From the NCBI GenBank assembly GCA_900112325.1, contig FOLJ01000005.1:192134-256133 (forward strand): a DNA stretch of 64,000 nt, read 5' to 3'. The number at the start of each line of letters is the position of its first letter. Within the stretch, counting starts at the first letter, position 1. Positions 1 to 7,563 of the stretch are shown piece after piece. The notes below the pieces were generated by a model, which was not told where the DNA came from, ran no database searches, and was given only the letters and a program-made list of their open reading frames with translations. The DNA is from Micromonospora sediminimaris (GTDB taxonomy: Bacteria > Actinomycetota > Actinomycetes > Mycobacteriales > Micromonosporaceae). Made by a program: the position numbers and the translations under genes.

Positions 1-172
1 GGGCTGCCGGCAGTACGAGCCCGCCGAGCACCACCAGCACGAGCGCGGCGGCCACCGCCGTGGCTCGACGCCGTCGCGTGCGGCGCGCCGTCGCCAGAGC
101 GCGCTGCTCCACCTGGTACGCGGGAGCCTGCGCCGCCGTGGTGTGCAGCACGTCCCGTAGCCGCGTGGTCAT
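1..172 (-). CDS. Membrane-anchored protein, N-terminal fragment (runs off window)
   Basis: Only the first 57 residues are present because the gene continues past the window edge. They comprise a short charged N-terminus, an Arg-rich stretch (ARRTRRRR) and then a hydrophobic segment rich in Ala, Val and Leu that looks like one transmembrane helix with a positive-inside cytoplasmic side. The ATG at 172-170 overlaps the TGA of the upstream sigma-factor gene as ATGA, so the two are almost certainly co-translated. A membrane protein translationally coupled to a SigE-type sigma factor is common in actinobacteria and may be an anti-sigma-like partner or an unrelated secreted/membrane protein. Too little is visible to decide. 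Confidence 0.75.
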   Translation of the reverse strand, partial: MTTRLRDVLHTTAAQAPAYQVEQRALATARRTRRRRATAVAAALVLVVLGGLVLPAA

Positions 173-684
173 CGCGCGCTCCTCTCCGGCACCGGGTCGA
201 CAAGTTCCGGAGCCACCGCGCGAAGCCGGACCAGCGCGTCGTGCCCATGCCGTTTCACCGTCCCGACCGAGCAGCCGAGTACGGCAGCCACCTGCGCCTC
301 GGTCAGGTCCTCGTAGAAGCGCAGCACGAGCACGGCCCGCTGCCTGGGGGTGAGCTGGCGTAACGCGGCGGCCAGCGTCACCCGGAGGGCGGCGGCGTCG
401 CTGGGGTCCGGGTGACCGGCCTGCGCAGGCGCCGGGTCGGCCTCCAGCCGTTCGGTGAACCGACGCCGCCGCCACCAGGAGACCTGCTGGTGGTACATGA
501 CCCGGCGCACGTACGCCTCCGGGTCACCGTCGCGGATCCGCCGCCAGTGCCGGTACGTTCGGGCGAGTGCGCTCTGGAGAAGATCTTCGGCCAGTTGGTG
601 GTCGCCGGTGAGCAGGTAGGCGGTCCGGGACAGCGCCGGTGAACGGTGCACCACGAACTCGTGGAACGTCTGGCTCATCGCCAC
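169..684 (-). CDS. SigE-family ECF RNA polymerase sigma factor
   Basis: This is a 171-residue ECF (group 4) sigma factor that redirects RNA polymerase to a small promoter set. Region 2 covers roughly residues 10-75, with the -10-binding helix around RTYRHWRRIRDGDPEAYVRRV and a Trp/Arg-rich segment (SWWRRRRF). Region 4 lies at about 110-165 and carries a helix-turn-helix (LTPRQRAVLVLRFYEDLTEA, then VAAVLGCSVGTVKRH). Length and layout fit the actinobacterial SigE-like family, which often lacks a classical anti-sigma gene. The start is an ATG with a second in-frame Met two codons later, so the exact start is uncertain by two residues. It is coupled by a 4-base overlap to a membrane protein gene downstream. 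Confidence 0.92.
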   Translation of the reverse strand: MAMSQTFHEFVVHRSPALSRTAYLLTGDHQLAEDLLQSALARTYRHWRRIRDGDPEAYVRRVMYHQQVSWWRRRRFTERLEADPAPAQAGHPDPSDAAALRVTLAAALRQLTPRQRAVLVLRFYEDLTEAQVAAVLGCSVGTVKRHGHDALVRLRAVAPELVDPVPERSAR

Positions 685-741
685 CCCCTCGGCAGAAGTA
701 AACGCCTCCTGCCGCGTGGATGGTTGAGGGCGAGGTGGGGA

Positions 742-765
742 CCGGCGCGGGGCGTCCCGCGCCGG
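742..765 (-). terminator. GC-rich hairpin after the azoreductase gene
   Basis: A perfect 10-bp inverted repeat (CCGGCGCGGG and its complement) with a 4-base loop lies 19 bases past the stop of the azoreductase gene, on the path of its leftward transcript. There is no U-tract, as is usual for actinobacterial terminators. Confidence 0.55.
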
Positions 766-783
766 CCTGTCTCACCCGCCCCC

Positions 784-1443
784 TCAGGCCGGGACCGGCA
801 GGTCGCCGAGCGCGCGGCCGGCCTCCCGAGCGGCCTTCAGGGCCTCGGCGTGCATCTGCGCGGCCTGGTCGGTGAACGAGTCAAGGGCGGGGTTGACGCC
901 GACGAGGGTGAACTCGCGCTCGACCACTGTGAGGTCGGCGCCCCAGCAGTCGGCGAGGATGCGGCGCAGGTACGGCGTCGCGTGGTCCCAACCCTCCCGG
1001 GGCGTGCCACCGCCGTACGCCCCACCACGCACCGTCGCGAGCACGACCCGCTTGCCCGCCAGGAACGGCTGGGCGAACGCTCGCTGGTCGGTGCTCACCA
1101 GGTCGACGTACGCCTTGAAGTGCTGTGAGACGCCGTAGTTGTAGAGCGGCACGGCGAACAGGATGGCGTCGGCGGCGAGCAGTTCGTCCACAAGTGTCGC
1201 GGCGAGGGCGACGGCCTCGCGCTGCTCGGTGGTGTGCTCCTCCGGCGCGGTCGTCCCGGCGGTGACCGCTGCGGCCCAGGCGGTCGCGGGCAGGGGATCG
1301 ACGCCGAGGTGGCGACGTTCGATCGTGTCACCGGGGCGCGTGGCGAGCCACTCCGCCTCGACGATGTCCGCGATCTCGCGGCTCGCCGAGCCGTGGGTGC
1401 GGATGCTGGCATCCAGTCGGAACAGGGTCACGACAACTCCCAT
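784..1443 (-). CDS. FMN-dependent NAD(P)H azoreductase / quinone reductase
   Basis: A 219-residue flavodoxin-fold oxidoreductase of the AzoR type, expected to use FMN and NAD(P)H to reduce quinones or azo compounds by two electrons in the cytosol. The N-terminus (VTLFRLDASIRTHGSASREIAD) is the beta1/phosphate-binding loop typical of the family, with S-x-S-R after the first strand. ILFAVPLYNYGVSQHFKAYVD is the conserved P-x-Y-N-x-x-x-P-x-x-x-K-x-x-x-D region in which the usual second Pro is replaced. The ATG at 1443 is chosen because upstream codons run through the operator region. Two identical palindromes sit directly upstream, implying substrate-inducible repression by a MarR- or HxlR-type regulator not found next to it. 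Confidence 0.85.
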   Translation of the reverse strand: MGVVVTLFRLDASIRTHGSASREIADIVEAEWLATRPGDTIERRHLGVDPLPATAWAAAVTAGTTAPEEHTTEQREAVALAATLVDELLAADAILFAVPLYNYGVSQHFKAYVDLVSTDQRAFAQPFLAGKRVVLATVRGGAYGGGTPREGWDHATPYLRRILADCWGADLTVVEREFTLVGVNPALDSFTDQAAQMHAEALKAAREAGRALGDLPVPA

Positions 1444-1453
1444 GAGTCTGAGG

Positions 1454-1498
1454 TTCAAGCTTGAATCCGACGATAGCCAGACTCGATTCAAGCTTGAA
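1454..1498 (-). promoter_or_regulatory. Two identical 12-bp palindromes overlapping the azoreductase promoter
   Basis: The perfect palindrome TTCAAGCTTGAA occurs twice, at 1454-1465 and 1487-1498, with centres exactly 33 bp apart (about three helical turns). On the minus strand the half TTCAAG of the distal copy can act as a -35 element, followed by 17 bp and TATCGT (1475-1470) as -10. The proximal copy would lie near the transcription start. This geometry suits cooperative binding of a dimeric winged-helix repressor. The cognate protein is not identifiable here. Confidence 0.7.
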
Positions 1499-1710
1499 CT
1501 GAATGGGAGATGTCTCACCCTGACGTGTGCCTGCGATGCGTCGAGGCGCGACCGCGAGGATCCTCGGGCAATTGAGTGCCTTCCGGCCGACTACACCGTC
1601 CGGGGCTTCGCACAGCAGGTGCGCGCCGCGATCGCCGCGGCAACCGGTCCCGACAGCTGAGCGGTGCGGGGCGGAGTCGTGGCGACTGCCACGGCTCCGC
1701 CTTCGCGTGT

Positions 1711-2262
1711 TCAGTCGGCCGGCGGAGAGGCGGCCTCGCGCACCGCGCCCAGGATTTCCTCCGACACCTCCGTGCCCGCCGTGGCCCGGGCCAGGAGCAG
1801 GCCGCCGACGATGGTGGACAGTGCGGCCAGACCGGCGTTCCCCGGCGCGATCCAGCCGGCCATCTCCCGGACGCCGGCCGCGTACGTCTCACGAGGCCTC
1901 GGGTCGTGCGCGACATCACCGGCGAATCCGGCCGCTGGGCAACCCGCGCCCGGGTCGTCCCGGTGCTCGACCGACAGGTACGTGTCCAGCAGCGACGACC
2001 ATGCCGCCGCGTGGTCCGCGGAGCCGTCCTGCAGGTCCGACAGATAGCGCAGCATGTCGATGAAGCCCAGGTGTACGGCCTCGTCGACGAGCGCCGCCTT
2101 CGATGCGAACTGCTTGTAGAAGCCGCCCTGGGTCAGGCCGACGGACCGCATCACGTCGCCCACGCTGACGTTCGGTACGCCCTGTTCGCGGAAGAGTCGC
2201 GAGGCGGCCTTCACCGCCGCTGCCCGATTGGCCTGTGCGTCAGCCTTGGATGCCCGACTCAT
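1711..2262 (-). CDS. TetR/AcrR-family transcriptional regulator
   Basis: A 183-residue TetR-type repressor. The N-terminal DNA-binding domain (about 10-60) shows AAAVKAASRLFREQGVPNVSVGDVMRSVGLTQGGFYKQFASK, with the helix-turn-helix and the conserved G-x-F-Y-x-x-F motif. The C-terminal half is helical ligand-binding sequence containing Cys in PGAGCPAAGFAGD, a pattern seen in TetR proteins that control oxidoreductases. The start is an ATG (MSRASKADAQ). Two overlapping inverted repeats sit 30-60 bases upstream and may be an autoregulatory operator. Azoreductase lies downstream on the same strand, 267 bp away, but the palindromes in front of it differ from those in front of this gene. The azoreductase is therefore not clearly its target. 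Confidence 0.88.
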   Translation of the reverse strand: MSRASKADAQANRAAAVKAASRLFREQGVPNVSVGDVMRSVGLTQGGFYKQFASKAALVDEAVHLGFIDMLRYLSDLQDGSADHAAAWSSLLDTYLSVEHRDDPGAGCPAAGFAGDVAHDPRPRETYAAGVREMAGWIAPGNAGLAALSTIVGGLLLARATAGTEVSEEILGAVREAASPPAD

Positions 2263-2293
2263 CTGCCCACCTTCACCGTGGCCACCGAACTGT

Positions 2294-2320
2294 CGGGTTA
2301 TAGATTACCCGCAAAATCTA
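2294..2320 (-). promoter_or_regulatory. Overlapping inverted repeats upstream of the tetR-like gene
   Basis: An imperfect 18-bp palindrome at 2294-2311 (CGGGT - 8 bp - ACCCG) overlaps a second repeat at 2301-2320 (TAGATT - 8 bp - AATCTA). The stretch is A/T-rich against the local background, lies just upstream of the regulator start, and is plausibly its autoregulatory promoter/operator. Confidence 0.5.
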
Positions 2321-2332
2321 AGCAGCCACGCC

Positions 2333-4306
2333 TCAGGCGGAGGCGGTGTCGTGGGCGGTCATCGTCTCCTGGCGACCGGGTTCCTCCCTCAGGATGGCGG
2401 CGTGCAGCCAGATGTCCGGGATGGCGAATCCGTCCACCAGTGTCCGCATCTGTGGGCGCAGCTCCTTGAGCAGGCCGTTCACCACGGCGGTGATCGCCTT
2501 CGAGCGGGCCGGTGTGAGCCGGCCGTGCTCCAGCAGCCACCCCTTGTGGGCCTCGATGACGGTGAGGGCGTACAGGTCGCAGACGCGGGAGAGCAGCGCC
2601 CGGACCGCCGGGTCCGCCGTGTCCTCGATGCCGGCGACGAACGCCTCCAGGGTGATCCGGTCGATGTGCGCGGCGGCGGCGGTGAGGACGTGGTCCTGGA
2701 CGTCGTTGAAGATGTCGAACGGGCGGTCCTGCTTGCTGGAAGCGCCGTTACGCAAGCGGCGGATCGCCCCTTCGAGCAGATGCTTCTCGCGGTCGTCGAA
2801 GATTTTCAGCTGCCAGCCCCGGTCGGTGACGGCGACCTCCTCGTCGCGGCCCGGCACGGCGCTGATCAGCTGCTGGATCAGCGACCGTGCGGCGGTGCGT
2901 TCGAGCACCATCTCCCGGACCTGCTCGGCGACGAAGGAGGCGCGACCCCAGCCGTCCAGCGAGCCGAACTCGTCCCGGTAGCCGGTCAGCAGCCCCTTGG
3001 CGACAAGTTGCAGCAGGACCGTGTTGTCGCCCTCGAAGGTGGTGAAGACGTCGGTGTCGGCCCGCAGGCCCGGCAACCGGTTCTCGGCCAGGTAACCTGC
3101 GCCGCCACACGCCTCGCGACACAGCTGGATGGTGCGGGCGGCGTGCCAGGTCTGCGCGGCCTTGAGCCCGGCGGCGCGGGATTCCAGCTCCCGCTGCCGG
3201 CGCTCGTCGACCGGGCCGTCGCCGCCCTGCACCTCGTGCACCGCGGCGACCAGCTCGGCCTGGGCGAAGTGCAGCGCGTACGAGGTGGCCAGGGCGGGTA
3301 GCAGCTTGCGCTGGTGGGCCAGGTAGTCGTTGAGCAGCACCTCCCGCTCAGCGTCGGGGGTGCTGAACTGGCGGCGGATGTCGCCGTAGCGGACCGCGAT
3401 GGTCAACGCCGACTTGGTGGCCGACGACGCGGCGCCACCCACGCTGACCCGGCCACGGACCAGGGTGCCCAGCATTGTGAAGAAGCGTCGGGAGTCGTTC
3501 TCGATCGGGCTGGAGTAGGTGCCGTCCTCGGCGACCTGGCCGTACCGGTCCAGCAGCATGTCGCGGGGCACCGTCACGTGGTCGAAGCTGAGTCGCCCGT
3601 TGTCCACGCCGAGCAGGCCGGCCTTGGCCCCCGCGTCGCCGATGGTCACGCCGGGCAGCGGGTTGCCCCGCTCGTCACGGATCGGCACCAGCCACGCGTG
3701 TACGCCGTGCCGCCGCCCGTTGGTGACCAGCTGCGCGAAGACCACCGCCATCCGCCCGTCCCGGGCCGCGTTGCCGATGTAGTCCTTGCGGGCCGCCTCG
3801 TGCGGGGTGTGCAGGTCGAAGCTCTGGGTCCGGGGATCGTACGTGCAGGTGGTGCGCAGCTGCTGGACGTCGGAGCCGTGCCCGGTCTCGGTCATCGCGA
3901 AGCAGCCCAGGATCCGGCCGGAGATGATGTCCCGAAGGTAGGCGTCGTGGTGACGCCTGGTGCCCAGAGCCGCGACCGCGCCGCCGAACAGACCCCACTG
4001 CACGCCGGCCTTGACCATCAGCGAGAGGTCGACCTGCGCCAGCATCTCGGTGGCGATGATCGAGCCGCCGACGTCGGATCCGCCACCGTACTGGGTGGGA
4101 AAGGCCGACGCGATACCCAGCTTGACGGGCAGCTCGCCGAGCAGTCGGGTGATCCGCTCACGCGCCTGGTCACCGGTCTCGCCGTACACCGGGAGGAAGC
4201 GTTCGTCGAGATGCCGACGGTGCGCGTTGCGGACCTCGGCCCACGGTCCGTCGAGCACCTGCTGAAGGCGGGCGAGGTCGACGGGGCCGGGCGCTTGACT
4301 GGGCAT
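2333..4306 (-). CDS. Acyl-CoA dehydrogenase / acyl-CoA oxidase-like flavoprotein
   Basis: A 657-residue FAD enzyme that should introduce a trans-2 double bond into an acyl-CoA. The length and motifs match the acyl-CoA oxidase-like branch better than the usual 380-residue dehydrogenases. MTETGHGSDVQQLRT is the middle-domain FAD/substrate segment. CREACGGAGYLAENRLPGL, followed by FTTFEGDNTVLLQLVAKGLL, is the oxidase-type C-terminal signature with the expected catalytic Glu in FEGDN. About 200 further residues form a second helical domain. The ATG at 4306 (MPSQAPGP) is preferred because a GAGG sequence precedes it and the operator lies just upstream. It is divergent from a TetR gene across a perfect palindrome, so repression by that TetR, relieved by an acyl-CoA, is likely. 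Confidence 0.88.
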   Translation of the reverse strand: MPSQAPGPVDLARLQQVLDGPWAEVRNAHRRHLDERFLPVYGETGDQARERITRLLGELPVKLGIASAFPTQYGGGSDVGGSIIATEMLAQVDLSLMVKAGVQWGLFGGAVAALGTRRHHDAYLRDIISGRILGCFAMTETGHGSDVQQLRTTCTYDPRTQSFDLHTPHEAARKDYIGNAARDGRMAVVFAQLVTNGRRHGVHAWLVPIRDERGNPLPGVTIGDAGAKAGLLGVDNGRLSFDHVTVPRDMLLDRYGQVAEDGTYSSPIENDSRRFFTMLGTLVRGRVSVGGAASSATKSALTIAVRYGDIRRQFSTPDAEREVLLNDYLAHQRKLLPALATSYALHFAQAELVAAVHEVQGGDGPVDERRQRELESRAAGLKAAQTWHAARTIQLCREACGGAGYLAENRLPGLRADTDVFTTFEGDNTVLLQLVAKGLLTGYRDEFGSLDGWGRASFVAEQVREMVLERTAARSLIQQLISAVPGRDEEVAVTDRGWQLKIFDDREKHLLEGAIRRLRNGASSKQDRPFDIFNDVQDHVLTAAAAHIDRITLEAFVAGIEDTADPAVRALLSRVCDLYALTVIEAHKGWLLEHGRLTPARSKAITAVVNGLLKELRPQMRTLVDGFAIPDIWLHAAILREEPGRQETMTAHDTASA

Positions 4307-4324
4307 GGCTACCTCGCAGGATGC

Positions 4325-4351
4325 TGGTTGGGTACAGCTCGTACCCAACCA
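4325..4351. promoter_or_regulatory. Perfect TetR-type operator between divergent acyl-CoA oxidase and tetR genes
   Basis: A perfect inverted repeat with 11-bp arms (TGGTTGGGTAC - 5 bp - GTACCCAACCA) lies 18 bp before the acyl-CoA oxidase-like start and 27 bp before the divergent TetR start. Position and symmetry are those of a shared operator that represses both genes. Confidence 0.85.
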
Positions 4352-4378
4352 AGGCTACCGACCCGCTACAGTGATCCG

Positions 4379-5005
4379 GTGGGTAACGCGGCGGTGAAAC
4401 GGGACACCATCGCCGCCCGCCGTGCCGGCGGCATTCCGCAGGAGCGGGCCCGGCGACGGCAGGCGATCGTGGAGGCCGCGGTCCGCGTCATCGAGGAGCA
4501 CGGCACCGACATCGGGCTGGGCACGGTGGCCGACCGGGCCGGGCTGCCCAGACCGCACGTCTACCGCCATTTCGCCAGCAAGGACGACCTCGACCAGGCC
4601 GTCGCCCGGCACGCCGCCCGCCTGGTGAGCGCCTGGATCCGTCCGTCGCTGACCGCCCCGGGCACCCCGCCGGAGGTGGTGCACGGCATCGTCGGCCAGG
4701 TGCTGAGCTGGGCGGTGGCCCACCCCAACCTCTACCGGTTCCGGGCCCGTCTCGGCACCGCGCACGCCGTTCCCGAAATCACCGAAGCCGCCGTCGCCAA
4801 CCTGCGTGCCGCCGGGTACGCGGCGCACCTGCCCGCGTACGTGGTGGCCAGCGTTGTGGGCATGGTCGACGCCGGCATCATCTGGTGGTTCGACCACCGG
4901 GACGAGGTCGGGCCGGACCAGCTCAACGACTGGCTCGCCACCCAGGTCTGGCGGGTCGTCGCCGAGGCGGTCCAGCGACCACCGGCGGCGTCTCACGACG
5001 GGTGA
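4379..5005 (+). CDS. TetR-family regulator, probable repressor of the divergent acyl-CoA oxidase-like gene
   Basis: A 208-residue TetR protein. The helix-turn-helix domain spans about residues 22-68 (RRRQAIVEAAVRVIEEHG, then IGLGTVADRAGLPRPHVYRHFASKDDLDQAV), with the typical YRHFASKDDL end of the recognition helix region. The remainder (helices with IIWWFDHRDEVG near the C-terminus) is a ligand-binding domain. The GTG at 4379 is the first plausible start after the operator. A second in-frame GTG (VKRDTIAARR) 15 bases later is also possible. The perfect palindrome immediately upstream and the divergent fatty-acyl enzyme indicate local control of lipid or acyl-CoA metabolism. Confidence 0.88.
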   Translation: MGNAAVKRDTIAARRAGGIPQERARRRQAIVEAAVRVIEEHGTDIGLGTVADRAGLPRPHVYRHFASKDDLDQAVARHAARLVSAWIRPSLTAPGTPPEVVHGIVGQVLSWAVAHPNLYRFRARLGTAHAVPEITEAAVANLRAAGYAAHLPAYVVASVVGMVDAGIIWWFDHRDEVGPDQLNDWLATQVWRVVAEAVQRPPAASHDG

Positions 5006-5023
5006 CCGACGCCGACCGGGCGC

Positions 5024-7093
5024 TCACGACCGGAGCGCCTCCGGCAGTGGCTTGGTGTGCAGGATGACCAGTTCGGCGACGGCCCGGGTCAGGGCGACGT
5101 AGAGCCGGTTCATGCCGCGCGGCTCGGCGGCGACGATGTCCGCGGGCTCCACCAGCACGACCCGGTCGTACTCCAGCCCCTTGACCTGGCTGACCGGGAT
5201 CGCCCCGAGCTGGTCGGCGATCGCGTCCGGAGCGATGATCGCACCGGTTTCCTGCGCGAGGGCCGCCCGCAGGTCGTCCACCTGGCGGATCGTGAGGGTG
5301 CCGCCGGGTCGGAAGGAGCGGGTCGGCGCGATCCCGGGCGCCAGCGTCCGGGCGGCGAAGTCGGCGATGACCTGCGGCACCCGATAGCCGGTGGGTAGAT
5401 CGAGCATTCGAGCCTCGCGTTTGCCGAGCTGCTGCACCAGCTCAGGCCAGCTTCCGGCGGCCAGCGGATGGGTCGCCTGACCGAGGTCGCCCACGATCGT
5501 CATCGAGGCGTGCGCGGCTCGGCGGGCGATCATCCGACACTCCATCGGCGACAGGTCCTGGGCCTCGTCGAGGATGACATGCAGGTACACGTCCTCGACG
5601 GGCTCGGTGGGCACGGCCACCGGCAGCGGCTCGGCAAGCTCCGGCACGTGCCCCTCCTCGCCGTACGGGTCGAAGCCGTCTGCCCAGCCCACCACCGTGT
5701 GGCCCTCACGCAGGATGATCGCCGCCGCCCAGCGCTGCGCCGCCCAGGCGTTGCCGCTGTCCAGGGACTGGCCGGAGACGGCGATCGGGGTGGCCAGTCC
5801 GGGTGCGAAGAGCTGCCAACCGTCGTTGAGGCTCAGGCTGAGCACGAAGGTCTCCGCCAGCCGGGGACCACTGCTCAACTCCCGCACCTGCCACTCGCTC
5901 CTGGTCGGCGCCGTGGTGACCGGCGGGCCCAGGATCTCGGCTAGCTCGTCGAGCAGTGGGACGTCGTCCACCGACCACTGCCCGTGCTGCGCGGGCAGCA
6001 CGTCCTGCGGGGTCAGCATCGGCCACCAGGCCGTCAGGAAGGCGTCCGGGATCTCCCTGCCGCCGAGCAGGTCCGAGAGCACCTGCGCCGCCTCGGCACG
6101 GGCGAGGTTGGGCTTGATGCCCCGAGCCTCGCACCGTCGACGCACCTCCAGGCGGGCCTTCGTCAGGTCGTCGGCGTCGAGCCTGCCCAACCGTTGTGGC
6201 GCGTTCGGCGGAGTGTCCCAGGCCAGTTCGGTGAGCACCCGCACCATCTTCAGGTCGCCCTTGGACCTGGCGACCTCGGCGCGGTCACGCCGGGTCGCCA
6301 CCACACCGTCGAACAGCTCCCCGATCGCCCGCAGGTGGACGCTGTCCTCACCGAGACCGGGCAGCACCCGGCCGATGTACTCGGTGAACACGGTCGACGG
6401 ACCGACCACCAGCACCCGGCCGTCGGCGAACTTCCCCCGGTCGGTGTAGAGCAGATAGGCGGCACGGTGCAGGGCGACCTGGGTCTTGCCGGTGCCGGGG
6501 CCGCCGGTGATGACGGTGACGCCGTGCGCCGGGGCGCGGATCGCCTCGTCCTGCTCGCGCTGGATGGTGCTGACGAGATCGCGCATGTGCGGACCGCGTT
6601 CCCGGCTGAGCGACGCGAGCAGGGCACCCTCGCCCACCACACCGTCGACCTCGCCGCCGGACAGCACCTCGTCGTCCACACCGACGACCGTGGGGCCTTC
6701 GCAGGTGATGATCCGGCGGCGGACCACGCCCAGTGGCTCACCGGGGGTGGCTCGGTAGAACGGCGCGGCGGCCGGCGCACGCCAGTCGACCACCAGCGGC
6801 TCCCGGTTCTCGTCGCGTACGCCCAGCCGGCCGATGCGGTAGGTGTCGCCGTCGTCGAAGTCCAGCCGGCCGAAGACCAGGCCCTCCTCCTGACCGTCCA
6901 GGTCGGACAGTCTGGCCGCCGCGCTCAGCACCATCGCGTCGCGCTCGACCAGCCCGGTCAGCGGGCCGGCCGTGGCGCGACCGCGACCCTCGGACTCCAG
7001 TTCCCTCGCCTGCGTACGCATGACCTCCAGTCGCTCGTACACCCTGTCGACCACCTGCTGCTCAATGGCGAGCTGCCGCACTGTTTCGGACAC
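5024..7093 (-). CDS. helR: HelR/HelD-type RNA polymerase recycling ATPase (UvrD-like superfamily 1)
   Basis: A 689-residue UvrD/Rep-fold ATPase. An N-terminal coiled-coil region (QQVVDRVYERLEVMRTQARELE, about 11-34) precedes the conserved segment GRLDFDDGDTYRIGRLGVRD and VVDWRAPAAAPFY (about 75-115). These are hallmarks of HelD-like proteins that dislodge RNA polymerase from DNA. Walker A is TGGPGTGKTQVALHR (about 196-210), and Walker B is VILDEAQDLSPMECRM in the second half. LYVALTRAVAELVILH near the end is the SF1 motif VI region. HelR of Streptomyces is known to protect polymerase from rifamycins by displacing the drug. Whether this copy does so cannot be read from sequence, and no clear rifamycin-associated palindrome was recognised upstream. 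It is monocistronic in appearance. Confidence 0.85.
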   Translation of the reverse strand: MSETVRQLAIEQQVVDRVYERLEVMRTQARELESEGRGRATAGPLTGLVERDAMVLSAAARLSDLDGQEEGLVFGRLDFDDGDTYRIGRLGVRDENREPLVVDWRAPAAAPFYRATPGEPLGVVRRRIITCEGPTVVGVDDEVLSGGEVDGVVGEGALLASLSRERGPHMRDLVSTIQREQDEAIRAPAHGVTVITGGPGTGKTQVALHRAAYLLYTDRGKFADGRVLVVGPSTVFTEYIGRVLPGLGEDSVHLRAIGELFDGVVATRRDRAEVARSKGDLKMVRVLTELAWDTPPNAPQRLGRLDADDLTKARLEVRRRCEARGIKPNLARAEAAQVLSDLLGGREIPDAFLTAWWPMLTPQDVLPAQHGQWSVDDVPLLDELAEILGPPVTTAPTRSEWQVRELSSGPRLAETFVLSLSLNDGWQLFAPGLATPIAVSGQSLDSGNAWAAQRWAAAIILREGHTVVGWADGFDPYGEEGHVPELAEPLPVAVPTEPVEDVYLHVILDEAQDLSPMECRMIARRAAHASMTIVGDLGQATHPLAAGSWPELVQQLGKREARMLDLPTGYRVPQVIADFAARTLAPGIAPTRSFRPGGTLTIRQVDDLRAALAQETGAIIAPDAIADQLGAIPVSQVKGLEYDRVVLVEPADIVAAEPRGMNRLYVALTRAVAELVILHTKPLPEALRS

Positions 7094-7227
7094 ACCGCTC
7101 CCTGGTCTGCCAGAGGCTGCTGCACGGGGACTGGTCGAGAATATGTACCGGCCAGAACCGCAAAATCGGCATCCAGGGTGATTTGCGCGACTTGACCCGT
7201 CGATAAGATGGAAGTGGCCTCAGGGGA

Positions 7228-7437
7228 TCAGCCCTGGTCACCCCGCCCGGTCTGCTGCTGCAACCGGTCGATCAGCTTCGCCGCCTCGGCCTTGCTGAGG
7301 CCGTCCGGCACGCTCTCGCCCGCCTCGCGGGCCAGGGTCCGCAGATACGACTCCTGCGCCGCCGTCGTCGGCTCGTCGCCGGTCACCCACTCGTCCGGGT
7401 CCTTCACCGCGGCCTGCGGATCATGCTTTTCGCTCAT
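7228..7437 (-). CDS. DUF3072 small protein
   Basis: A 69-residue acidic protein. The core DPDEWVTGDEPTTAAQESYL, followed by LAREAGESVPDGLSKAEAAKLIDRLQ, is characteristic of the DUF3072 family, which is widespread in actinobacteria and has no known function. The last part resembles a SAP- or HeH-like helical motif, but this is only a visual impression. The ATG at 7437 (MSEKHDPQ) is preceded by a strong GAGAGAGGG ribosome-binding site, which excludes longer in-frame starts. It stands alone between helR and the SMP-30 gene. Confidence 0.85.
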   Translation of the reverse strand: MSEKHDPQAAVKDPDEWVTGDEPTTAAQESYLRTLAREAGESVPDGLSKAEAAKLIDRLQQQTGRGDQG

Positions 7438-7563
7438 GTCGGCACCCTCTCTCTCGAACAGGTGTGCCATACCCGGGTCGGTGGCCACCGAACCCTCCCG
7501 GCCCCGCCGGCAGCGCACCGGTGGCTGGTGTCCGGGTGGTCCGACCAGCGGACGTCGGTGTGC

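Noticed and set aside
1509..1662. Short plus-strand frames between the azoreductase operator and the TetR gene; one ends ADYTVRGFAQQVRAAIAAATGPDS and another starts MSHPDVCLRC
   Set aside because: The stretch looks partly protein-like but has no usable start in frame, no recognised domain and no promoter of its own. It may be a fragment of a lost gene, but the evidence is too weak to annotate.
2333..5005. Long open frames on the opposite strand of the acyl-CoA oxidase gene and within neighbouring regions
   Set aside because: They are out-of-frame shadows in 70%+ GC DNA. Their residue composition (Arg/Gly/Pro-rich) matches no family.
7190..7215. TTGACC ... TAAGAT near 7190-7215 as a promoter
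   Set aside because: The two hexamers are only 6 bp apart, and no plus-strand gene follows for which it would serve.
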